Of a stretch of 64,000 bases of DNA, positions 27,180 through 36,743 are shown piece by piece. Within the stretch, counting starts at the first letter, position 1; every line of letters begins with the position of its first letter. The translations under genes and the position numbers were made by a program. The stretch covers positions 26,396 through 90,395 of the forward strand of contig JAYMSP010000082.1 in assembly GCA_036897095.1 (NCBI GenBank), read 5' to 3'. This DNA is from Plantago elongata. Lineage: Eukaryota; Streptophyta; Magnoliopsida; Lamiales; Plantaginaceae. Below the pieces are notes generated by a model. That model was given only the letters and a program-made list of their open reading frames with translations. It had not been told where the DNA came from and did no database searches.

Positions 27180-27554
27180 ATGGCAACCACAGTAGCTGGA
27201 GTTAGCCTCACAACCCCAAAGATATTTGCCAGGGCATCTGAACCCACAAAAGCAATCAAGTTCTCGGTGCTCAACAACCCATGGAACAGGTTCAAGAACG
27301 GCAGGATAAGCCTCCAAACTGTCTACGCAACGCCAGAAAATCTCACTGAGAAGGTGGAAGAGAGCATCAAAGCGGCACAGGAGAAGTGTGCCGAAGATCC
27401 CGTCGCCGGCGAGTGCGTGGCAGCTTGGGACGAGGTAGAGGAGCTCAGTGCGGCCAGGAGCCACGCTAAGGACAAGGCAAAGGTGACCGACGCCTTGGAG
27501 GAATACTGCAAGGACAATCCCGAGACCGATGAGTGCCGTACTTATGATAATTAA
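27180..27554 (+). CDS. CP12: Chloroplast protein CP12
   Basis: Small redox-regulated linker of the stroma that binds GAPDH and phosphoribulokinase in the dark and so shuts down the Calvin-Benson cycle. Single exon, 124 residues. About the first 45-50 residues are a Ser/Thr/Lys-rich, acid-poor transit peptide. The mature part has both regulatory cysteine pairs: Cys in EKCAEDPVAGEC and Cys in EYCKDNPETDEC. It also has the signature AWDEVEELSAARSHA and the GAPDH-binding tail CRTYDN. Full length and intact. The coding sequence is GC-richer than its surroundings, as expected for an expressed gene. Confidence 0.97.
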   Translation: MATTVAGVSLTTPKIFARASEPTKAIKFSVLNNPWNRFKNGRISLQTVYATPENLTEKVEESIKAAQEKCAEDPVAGECVAAWDEVEELSAARSHAKDKAKVTDALEEYCKDNPETDECRTYDN

Positions 27555-29138
27555 TAGCCTGATGAATTTGTTGTTTATGTATGATGCATGATGGTGAACG
27601 GATTTTTATGCATGCTGGTCATGGTTTAATTATGTATTGTATTGTTGCTACGGTTTAGATATACTGTATACCCAATCTTGGTTATCAATGTTCATACTAT
27701 TTTGTTTATGGGATAAGATGGTTTTCCCATGAAAATTGCTGCAAGGTGTAAGATAGACTCATAGCAGGGGGAAACAAAGAGAAACAGGGAGCCAAATTAA
27801 ACCAAAGTGTTGAACTATTGCTTACCAGATCTCCTCGGTTCAACTTTCTAGGTAAGTAGAGTACTAGTATTATGTTATTATGTTTCTGATTATTCTACAA
27901 TACATGGGGATGGATTGATAGTATATCTTAGAAGGTAGTCCAATGCTTTGCTGCTGCTTCTACTTGTGCTTATTAGTTTGTGAACATTCCCTTAATAGTT
28001 TAAGCTTCTTGTGATCAACAAAAGCTCCATAACCAGCAGAAAATCCATCCAAAAGTAGCTCAAGATAACATCTATAGCTTCCCCAACTAGTCCTGGGTAT
28101 ACAACTATATATTCTCCTAGAGCTTACAATAAGGGCAGGGAATAGGAAGTACCCATCTGCTAGAGATGACCAGGGAATATATTCCACTTTACTAGACAAA
28201 GGCCTAGGATTGTTTAGGTTTACAATATCTCTAGGCAATGACAGTGACAGGGGATGTCGACAATGGATGAACTGATCATCCGAATGGATAGGGGGAGAGA
28301 GGGAGGCAGAGATGAAGAGGTTGGGAGTAAGGCTCTGTTATATGTCTGAACATAACTGATCTAAACTTGATTGTAATATAAAAACAACTAGTCGGAATTG
28401 AAATAAATGAGTTTTCAGATTGCGAGTACAAAGCCCAACTCAAATCAAGCACAATACAAGAGACAATGGGGATGAAACAATTCCGAGGTGCAGAAGGGTG
28501 AAAATCACAACTCACAATGGACTAAGAAGTCAGAGCAAATCTTCATGCTATAAGAGCATATCCTCTGCTCTTGAGATAGCATGAACTGTGCTCCATATAT
28601 TCAGGGCATTGTGAAATGTACAGGTTCTCCATCATGGGCAGACCATGTACAAAAGCAAGCGGAAGAAATGTATACTGGACACCACAGGAGAGCATACATT
28701 CCAGTTTTATATCGGGACAACTTGGTACTTACTGAACCAGGGTAAGATGAACACAAACGAACTAGACAGTGTTCATAAAGAAATCTTCCCTGCATCTGAC
28801 AGCATAAACCAGTATATACATATCAAAGTAAATACCAACAATTAGTTGAAACATACAAAGAAAACATATTTATATAACCAAAAGTAACCCAATCATTAAC
28901 CACAAAGATGTCTACAAAGCAAGCGTTCAACACTTGTTCAGAACCCATTTATGACAAAAGCAATCATAAGTCACAACCAATGTAGCTTCAACTTGATAAG
29001 AAGCTCCATATAAATAGTGCAAAACACTACCAAGTAATCTGACAGATACAAACTCATGCTAGTAACCAAAGGAAAACAGACAAACTAATATCACAACTAG
29101 GACTGCAAGAAGCAGATGGCAAAGAGTCTTTGCACCAC
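27555..29138. other. Convergent intergenic region between CP12 and bZIP genes
   Basis: Holds the 3' untranslated regions of the two converging genes. ORFs at 27960-28238, 28276-28515 and 28601-28845 have no motif, no homologue I recognise and no codon pattern that stands out. Nothing else seen. Confidence 0.55.
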
Positions 29139-29558
29139 TCAATACTGGAACATATCAGCATTGGCAGGGATGGGCTGAACTGCACAAGGCAGCTGCCACG
29201 GCTCCATAAGAGAGTCAGGAATGTCTGGAATATCAAGCGCCATACCACTCACCTCAGATGCAATGTTAAGGAAAGAATTGAGTGATCTGAGGCGGTCAGT
29301 AAGTTCTCCAAGCTGCGCTCTCAGCACATTGTTATCAGAGGCAAAGTTCACATACATCTGGCTGGCATCATCAATCATAAGCCTCAGCTTCTTGTTCTCC
29401 TCCTTCATCTGGCTCTCCTGGTCAATCAGTTCGTCCAGGTGCTGCTGCTTCCTCATTCTGGACCGGCGTGCAGATTCACGGTTCGACAACTTTCTCTTCT
29501 TCTTCCTCTCATCATTGTCAGAACCCGGGCTAATTGGTTGTTGAGATTTTGAAGACAT
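29139..29558 (-). CDS. Group S1 bZIP transcription factor (bZIP53/bZIP11 type)
   Basis: DNA-binding factor of the S1 bZIP group, which usually heterodimerises with group C bZIPs on ACGT elements and controls amino-acid and low-energy responses. Intronless, 139 residues, as is typical. Basic region around residues 20-45 with NRESARRSR (invariant N-x7-R), then a leucine zipper through [17 protein letters not shown] and [19 protein letters not shown]. The C-terminus ([22 protein letters not shown]) is closest in memory to bZIP53. The leader carries the sucrose-control uORF (29704-29781), which independently confirms group S1. I do not assign a specific orthologue. Confidence 0.93.
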   Translation of the reverse strand: MSSKSQQPISPGSDNDERKKKRKLSNRESARRSRMRKQQHLDELIDQESQMKEENKKLRLMIDDASQMYVNFASDNNVLRAQLGELTDRLRSLNSFLNIASEVSGMALDIPDIPDSLMEPWQLPCAVQPIPANADMFQY

Positions 29559-29703
29559 TTTAGAGAAAACAAATCAAAAATTGATTCTTTTGGGAGCTGA
29601 AATTAAGAATCCTAAAAGTTTGGTTGGTAAATTGACTGAATCGGGTTCAATTTACCAAAAAAGCTAAAGATGAATTAGGGTTTCAGATAATTAAAGGGCT
29701 GAT

Positions 29704-29781
29704 TCATGAAAACACATAAAACCAATAGAGAAACACAACCGAAAAGGAGTGCAAAATTCTAATACGGCGCATGAAGATCAT
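29704..29781 (-). CDS. Sucrose-control upstream ORF (SC-uORF, CPuORF1 type)
   Basis: A 25-residue upstream ORF in the bZIP leader (ATG at 29781, second in-frame ATG at 29772, stop at 29704). Its end reads SFSVVFLYWFYVFS, the hallmark of the conserved SC-peptide of group S1 bZIP genes. That peptide stalls ribosomes when sucrose is high and represses translation of the main ORF. An in-frame TAA precedes the first ATG, so the start is well bounded. The stop lies about 145 bases before the main ATG. Confidence 0.93.
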   Translation of the reverse strand: MIFMRRIRILHSFSVVFLYWFYVFS

Positions 29782-29807
29782 AAGAAATTGTGGGTTAACA
29801 GGTACAT
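29778..29807 (-). CDS. Short uORF1 overlapping the SC-uORF start
   Basis: A nine-codon ORF (MYLLTHNFL, stop). Its TGA overlaps the first ATG of the SC-uORF as ATGA. S1 bZIP leaders such as that of bZIP11 are known to have a small first uORF overlapping the conserved second one, so the layout is plausible. Being so short, its functional status is inferred from position only. Confidence 0.5.
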   Translation of the reverse strand: MYLLTHNFL

Positions 29808-29920
29808 ATTACAAAGAAACCAATACACCAACAGTCGAACCGAAAAATCAAAACTTTTTCTTAAAAATGAGAGATTAGGTAAAACCAAGATCTGTTTGTA
29901 GCCGAATTCAACAATCAATC

Positions 29921-30126
29921 TCTGCAAAACAAAATTGACAAACAGAGCAACATCCAATTACACAACCATCAAGAGAGCAAACAAAACAACACCAACATAA
30001 ACAAACTACCTAAAACAGAAACTAAAGCACAAAAAAAAAAAAGACATAAAAGAAAGAAAGCAAGAAAAACAGGAAAGCAATATGCAATAAGAGAAAGAAA
30101 AAGAAGAAAGGAAAGGGATAGGCGTA
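29921..30126 (-). other. Possible leader intron of the bZIP gene
   Basis: On the minus strand AAG precedes GTACGC near 30126, and TTTTGTTTTGCAG precedes AGATTG at 29921. The sequence between is T-rich on that strand, as plant introns are. Both uORFs lie downstream and would stay in the mature leader. Needs transcript evidence. Confidence 0.35.
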
Positions 30127-30184
30127 CCTTACGGGTGGATTGAGAAATGAAGCGAAAGAAGGTTGTAAGTGATGAAAAGAGGGG

Positions 30185-30192
30185 TATTTATA
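30185..30192 (-). promoter_or_regulatory. TATA box of the bZIP gene
   Basis: On the minus strand CTCCTATAAATACCCC gives a perfect TATAAATA. It lies about 630 bases before the main ATG and about 400 bases before the uORFs, which fits the long leaders of S1 bZIP genes. Confidence 0.7.
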
Positions 30193-31329
30193 GGAGGATT
30201 GAGGCGTGTAAAGTGAATTATTTTAATCAGTAATGACTTGTTTGGTTAGGTGCGTCATCATTACTTCCGATCGACGAATATCACCGGAATATTCCAAAAT
30301 ACAAAGTTAAGTTTTAATTTTCGGGCAAATCAAATTTCATCTTTATTAACTAAATTAATCTTAAACTTCAATATAAAATATTCTGTAAAATCATATAATT
30401 AATTTATAATTACAGTTGTGAAACATGGTTAACTTAAAAGGCTAATGTATGAAAACTTTTTTATTACCCAGATCCTAAAATGTTGTAATAGTATTATTTT
30501 TCATATATTAAACACGATGATATGGTGTCGTTGGAATTTTATAATTTATTTATTTTCCATTATAAGAAATTAATAATATTATATTCTCAAATATCATTTT
30601 AATTAACTCTTAATTTGTAATCTTCAAAAAACAGTTAGAATTAAACTCCGCACATATAATATAGTTGGAATGAAATCCACATGCAATGCCATGCACTTTA
30701 TATTGATATTCTTTTACTTTTGTATTAAGAAAATTAAGTGACATACCTTATCTCGATTGGAGAAATTACGTAGTTATAAATATTTTTCTTAAATTAACTG
30801 AGCTTCCAGATCTTCTCATTTATAAGCGGCTTCAAAATAATAACACTATTGATTTATTTTGCAAGTAAATATTTTGTTATTTATGTTTTATGTCGTTTTG
30901 TTATATATAATAGTTGTTGCTTCATATATAATCTACTTATAGACTTTCTAGTGATTAGGTTATGTACAAGCATTGATTGATTGAAGTTTCACCTTATTTT
31001 AATTAGTTATGTTTTGGTGTATAAAAGGGGAAGAGTTGCATAAATAAATTACTTAATGACAACTATTAAATATAAGGATGGCTCTTTAAAACAATTAATA
31101 TAAGTTCATTTTAATAATTTTTAGTTTTAAATTCATTCTAACTAGGCAAAACTAACCCTCACTCCAATCTAACTAGTTGTGAACCTAAAAAATAAGCTCA
31201 ACTGAATTTGATAATCATTTTAAAATCCGGCTACAGTAATGGACTTCAAATATGACGCTCAATTGAATTACATAACCAATTTGAAATTCGTATGCATTAA
31301 ATCAACTCCTGAAAGACTGAAACTACCTT
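30193..31329. other. AT-rich intergenic region upstream of the bZIP gene
   Basis: Contains whatever upstream regulatory DNA the bZIP gene has. I see no coding region, clear repeat or RNA gene here. Confidence 0.5.
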
Positions 31330-34168
31330 GACTAGATCATGAAACTAATATACTAGTTTCATGGACACAAAAGCTAGTCTCAAATAACAAAATTTTGTTT
31401 TCATATTCACAAAAACTGATTTCAGAATCACAAAAACTTAATTTCATGTCTACAAAAGCTAGTTTCAAAACCATTAAACTTAATTTCAAGTTCACTAAAT
31501 TCGAATTAAGCGACTATCGAGCCTCTCACAAATTCTAAAATCCTAGGGGAAAATGGTAAACCCAAAAATCCAATAAATTTGATTAGTCCTTCCGGGAGCG
31601 ACGATCTTAATCAGGGTTTAGGGTTTAGTATAAATAATATTAGTTTCAGGTCCATTCAAGTAGTTTCAAAAACTCAGAAGTTAGTTTCATGTTCATCAAT
31701 TTTAGTATTATGTTCGATAAAGTTAGTTTCAAGAACCCATAGTTAGTTTCATATTCATTAATGTTAGTGCCAGCAACTAAAAGATGTTGGCTTCAGGTTC
31801 AATCACATAACAAATGAGTAAGTATAGTAAAATGTAAGATTTTTCTAATCTGTAGGAAGTCTGGTTTGAACAAATAAAAAATTGATCAGAAACACTAAAG
31901 CCCCGTCAGTTGCTTTTATATAAATACCCAACTAAATAACACACTCTCACAAAACTCACATAACCAAACCATCTTTCCCTCTCTCTACAAAAGTTCTAGT
32001 GAGAGAAACATTCATCCCTCTCACCCTCCCTCCCTCTCTTTCTCATCAATCTCAATATGTTGCGCCGGAATCATGGTCGGAACCATCGCCGGTAACATGT
32101 CAACCGCCGTAAGTTATGGTGCTCCAACAGGGGGCAATCAAATCGTACCGGTCAATCTCTCTTTCTCACGCGCGGTTTCACCGGATTTCGTTGTATATAT
32201 CATGTCGGATTATCACCGAATTTTCAGATCTAGTTGCTAAAAAGGTTCAAATCAACAAATCCATCTCATTTTTGCATTAAAACCTCATTTGGAAGTGAAA
32301 TTCGACCTTTTAATTTTTATTTTTCGGTGATTTTGAGATCTGATTTCAGATATAAATACGTAAAATGAAAATTGAAACATGTTATCAGGTGTTTTGTTAT
32401 GGTTTTAAGAGTTGGTATTATAGTGTTAAGCATCATAACAATGATTTTTAACTCGTGTTGAATGTTTCAATATGTTGTTGGTTTAGTTATTGTAATTAAT
32501 TTTAAGTAACAATGTTAGTGTTTTTAGCATCTGATGAACTATTTATAATATGATCTTTCACAAATGCTTTGTTATAGGTTTGAAAGGCATCGTTATAGTT
32601 AAGATGCTTTCTTATGGTTTAGAGCATCGAAGTTATTGTTTTAAGATACAATGTTATGGTTATAGTTTTAAAAGGTATTTTTGTAGCTTTAAGATACACT
32701 GGTATGATTGTAATCATTAACGATAATATATTTATCTTATGTAGAGTAAATGTATGTTATTGTTTTTAGCACATGTGTTATAGTTATAAGAGCAATTGTT
32801 GTAATTTTAAGCATCAACGTTAGTGTTTTATATGTTGCGAAATATTTTTGATTTGATTTTTTTCAATTGTTATAGTTTTAAGAGGCACGATTCAGATTTT
32901 TGTGTTATTATTTTTAGCTTGTGTTGCGTGTTCCTACTTTGTTATAATTTTAAAATGCAATGTTATGATTTACGCATCAATGTTACGGTTTTTAACATGT
33001 GTTGCATTTCTTCTTTGTTTTTAAGCACCAATTAATGTGATAGTTCAAATGAGAGTTGTTATAATTTTAACCCAATTAGTGAATATTTTATGCAAGTGTG
33101 ATGTTGAGATCAAGTTGGATGGTAGGTCCTCAAAGTTGTCAATGCAATATTGAAGCAAAACGCACTTGCAGTAAAATATAGAAAGTTGAAGTTCACCAAA
33201 TTTGATCGAGAATGCTTTAACCTATAGAATAAAAAACATCCAGTAGATACTTATTGTATTTTTTTTCTACAAGAATAGATGTTCTAGAATCTTTGGATAA
33301 TTAGATGTGCAAGTAGATTATTTTAAACTTATTATTATTGTTTTAATGAATTTTTCGGTACCTTTACACTTATTTAATTGTTGTCTGATGATATTAGACT
33401 GTCACTTAAAAATATAACAAGTCATCATAAAAGTATTACGTAGGTACTTAAAACCATCACATAATTTATGTAAAAATTAATAAAAGAGGTTAAAACAATA
33501 ATTGAAACATACATTGCTGACGCATTAAAACAATCATATCGTCTCTTAAAAAGTTAACAAAATACGTTAAAACTGTAACAAAAACTTCCACTGTAAACAA
33601 CTTAAAATCATAACATAATGTATTAAAAGCGTAATGAAAAGTGAATGAACTGGCGGTTTTTTAAGGTACTCGACCGGTCAGACCGTTAAAATCCAAAACC
33701 ATAAAAAACCCTTGATTTTCTTATATTTTAAGAAAATCTTACATTTTCCAAGACTTTAATTTTTTATATTAGTTTCAGAACCACAAAAAATGATTCCATG
33801 TTCACAAATTCTTATTTCATGTTCACATAAGTTAGTTTCAAAACCATAAAAATCCTGAAACTAGTTGAATCAAAATCCCTGAAACTAGTACGGACATGTT
33901 TGAAATTAACTGTTATGTTTGTGAAACTAATTTTATACTCCTGAAACTAGTTTGACTTGATATGAAACTAGGGAAACTAACATTTATGTTCATGAAACTA
34001 GCATGGGTTACTTTGAAACTAGTGAAACTAATATTTATGCACATGAAACTAATATTCCTGAAACTAATACACTCGTATTTGAATATTTGTGAAACTAACT
34101 TTTTATACAATAAAATTAACTTTTTGAAACTGGCAAACATAAAACCAACAAAGATGGACATGAAACTA
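31330..34168. repeat. Pseudo-palindromic block of short repeat arrays
   Basis: The left array (31330-31800) is dominated by TTAGTTTCATGTTCAC-like units; the right array (33855-34168) by the complement, TGAAACTA. Further in, a GTTATAGTTTTAAG-type array (32390-33060) faces a CTTAAAACCATAAC-type array (33390-33640). AAAATGTAAGATTTTTCT (31829-31846) pairs with AGAAAATCTTACATTTT (33731-33747). The whole looks like a large foldback or subterminal-repeat-bearing transposable element without transposase. A short part (33775-33850) keeps the left-array orientation. Confidence 0.6.
31917..32240 (+). promoter_or_regulatory. Promoter-like segment inside the palindromic block
   Basis: TATATAAATA (31917-31926) is followed by a CT-rich, leader-like stretch and GC-richer sequence with ATGs at 32057 (12 codons) and 32073 (55 codons, ending at 32240). 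A strong donor-like GTAAGT sits at 32109. The short ORFs match no family I know. This looks like a TATA promoter with 5' leader and first-exon remnant, possibly of a transposon or captured gene. Confidence 0.45.
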
Positions 34169-34870
34169 CGGATTTTCTACCGTCAGTCAAGGTGTCGCCC
34201 TGAATATTGTCAGTCAATATATCCACATCTGACATTATACATTGCACTCTATCTCACCCAATTATTGCTCCATATCGCACTCTACTATCGTTTTCTATCG
34301 CTCTCGATCGCTACTTGTTATTTAAATTTATTTATTTTCATGAATTTTTCAAAAATAATAATTAAACACATATTATATAATTTACAAGAGAATTATAATC
34401 TTAAAAATTAAAATTAAAAGTCATAAATATTCACATTACTCAAAACTAAGGTTCACAATTAATGCGAAAGAGGACAATATTCACATGAACCCTAAATTAA
34501 AAATCTTTGATTATTTTAATTTAATTTTTATTATTGATTTTTTTTTGTTTAATCGCCTAATTTGGAGAATATTTTAATTAAATTTTTTATTTAAAGATTT
34601 TAATTTTGTTAATTGCAGCATTGAATATATGAAGAATATTTTTTTTAATGATATCTAGTAAATATATATTTTTAAATATATTTAAACGATGTAGATGGTC
34701 ACAGCAACACGTAGTGCAACACCTCGTGCGACACGAGCGACACTCTATGGCAACACTTAGTGCAATAAGTCGGAAATTATTTGATCTAAACCGTTGAAGT
34801 TTAATCAAATGATTAAAATAGGTGACTAACGTTAATCAAGGCGACACCCTAACTGACGATAGAAGGTTCC
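34169..34870 (-). mobile_element. Mutator-like non-autonomous element, copy B (702 bp)
   Basis: Left end GGATTTTCTACCGTCAGTCA followed by AGGTGTCGCC. The right end, reverse-complemented, is GAACCTTCTATCGTCAGTTA followed by GGGTGTCGCC; these are long imperfect terminal inverted repeats. Flanking 9-mers ATGAAACTA (34160-34168) and ATGAAGCTA (34871-34879) match at 8 of 9 and fit a Mutator-type 9-base target duplication. Orientation is opposite to copy A at 25395-26099. Noncoding. Confidence 0.8.
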
Positions 34871-34879
34871 ATGAAGCTA

Positions 34880-36743
34880 ACCAAAATTTACCTGCAACTT
34901 ATATTCTAGGAAATTAGTGCCTTTCTTTTTCTATATTCATGCAACAATTAGTTGTTGACGGTTGTTGCTAAATTTCTACAGTAATTATATATACAAAATT
35001 CATTTAAAAAAAGCTCTAATCTCGAGTAATGCCTCTTTGCCCAGGCCTTTTCTCTTCTTCCACATCGAAAAATCGAATCAAAATAAGTTTTTTTTTAAAT
35101 CCATGTTGAAAACGAGAAGAAAAGGTGAAAATATGAAAGAGAGATGAGGAAGAAAGTTTGTTGGAGGAAGAGGTGAGTATAAATTGAGAGAAAAATAAAA
35201 AGAAGAGAGAAACAAGCGTAGTGTACTGATGTTGAAAAAGAAGCGTGTTGAACCTGGAAGAAAGAATGGGGTACAATGGAAAAAAAGAGGAAGGACTTAG
35301 GGCACAAAAAATTAAAATAAATTTAACGAACAGATTTTATTTGTAAGCTCATCATGTAAATTCACTTATTTTTGTAATTTTCTATAAAAACTATAAAAAA
35401 AATTCATTTGGATTGAAACAACCACTCCGCAGATACGTTTATATCATTTGAATAGTGTTGTGATTTGTATATACTGTGTCAAATTTAGGAGGTCAAGAAT
35501 TGCACCAGGTAAAGCGTAAACACTCCGGTGTTTCCTTGAGAATGTCAAATTTATGTAGAGTTGTCACGTTTCTACCATTTGCGGTTTATTTAATTGCATA
35601 ATGAAGTCCTGTCCTGTGTCCTGTGTCTGTGTTGCACCAATAATGCTCTCATTTTGGTTCTCCCCGACCCAAAATGGCCTCTCATTGAAATTATCAATGA
35701 CAAATTTTAATCAGTTATGATCTTAATCGAAAAATCTAACTCGAAAAATGCCAGTATTACCACATATTACACCAACAATTGATAAAGCACCACATGAATA
35801 ATATAATTCAATTAACTACAACCCAATAATGAAAGAAATAACAATATACCATTGAAAATCAACATCGTATGAAAGAGAGTATAAATAGAATTCACTAGTT
35901 CATCGAAAAAGTACATATCTGGTCGGAGTTCATACGAAATCAACAGTATTTATAGAAACGTATAATGTGTTAAAGATATTATTAAAATCATTAATTTTAT
36001 CGAGTTCAGTTGGAATTTTAGATAATTTTAGATCTATAAGAATTCAACTCTTATTTAGACTGGAAGTTTTTATGTAATGGTGCGCAAAGAATTTTAGATA
36101 ATTTGGTGTAAATAATTTGGGCTACAAATGATAATTAGAGGGGGCATTCTAAATTGTATATGTTGTCACATTCGAATACGTCAAATTTTACCTGTGATGT
36201 TTGAGATGTTATTTTCTTTTCAAAAAGGTTAAGGCCTTATTTGTTATACTGTTGGAGTGACTATATCCTCACTCAAATCGAATATTTTGTATATAAAAAA
36301 TTCGATTTCAATTGAAAAAGTCCACTCAAATTCTATGCCAATCGGTCCAAGGTGTATTATAACTTGGTTAAGAGCAAGAAGTGTCATAAGCCAACATAAA
36401 CAACGCTTACAAGAGTTCACTGCCAAAAGACTTACATGACCCAAGTCTAATCCATAGTAGTCCAGAAAATCAGCAATGAAAAAGTACCAAGAAAACAAAA
36501 GTCTAAACATAACTTACAATTTATATTTCATAACGACAGAATCAAAGGTAAGCTTAGCTTGATATCCTGCTTCCCAGTCCCCAAAAAAAGAAAGGATTAG
36601 CATTCTATAAAAGCTTTCAAAGTATAAAAAATACTTCAAACAAATCTTAGAAACCCATGATAAACAGCTACAGATCAATCAATCTTTAATAATAACGACA
36701 GAATCATCACACACATTACTTACAATTTACACAAATACTCAGT
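34880..36743. other. AT-rich intergenic region
   Basis: No gene supported. ORFs at 35016-35307 are translations of purine/pyrimidine-rich sequence (GAAGAAAG), and 36244-36510 has no motif. Nothing else clear. Confidence 0.5.

Noticed and set aside
27960-28515. Minus-strand ORFs downstream of CP12
   Set aside because: Looked for a receptor-kinase or F-box fragment because of the Trp/Tyr content; no conserved motif found.
33962-34411. 149-codon plus-strand ORF
   Set aside because: The first part is just the translated GAAACTA repeat array (KLxKLxFM), and it runs into Mutator-like element copy B.
35016-35307. Phe/Ser-rich minus-strand ORFs
   Set aside because: Come from GAAGAAAG-type purine runs in noncoding DNA.
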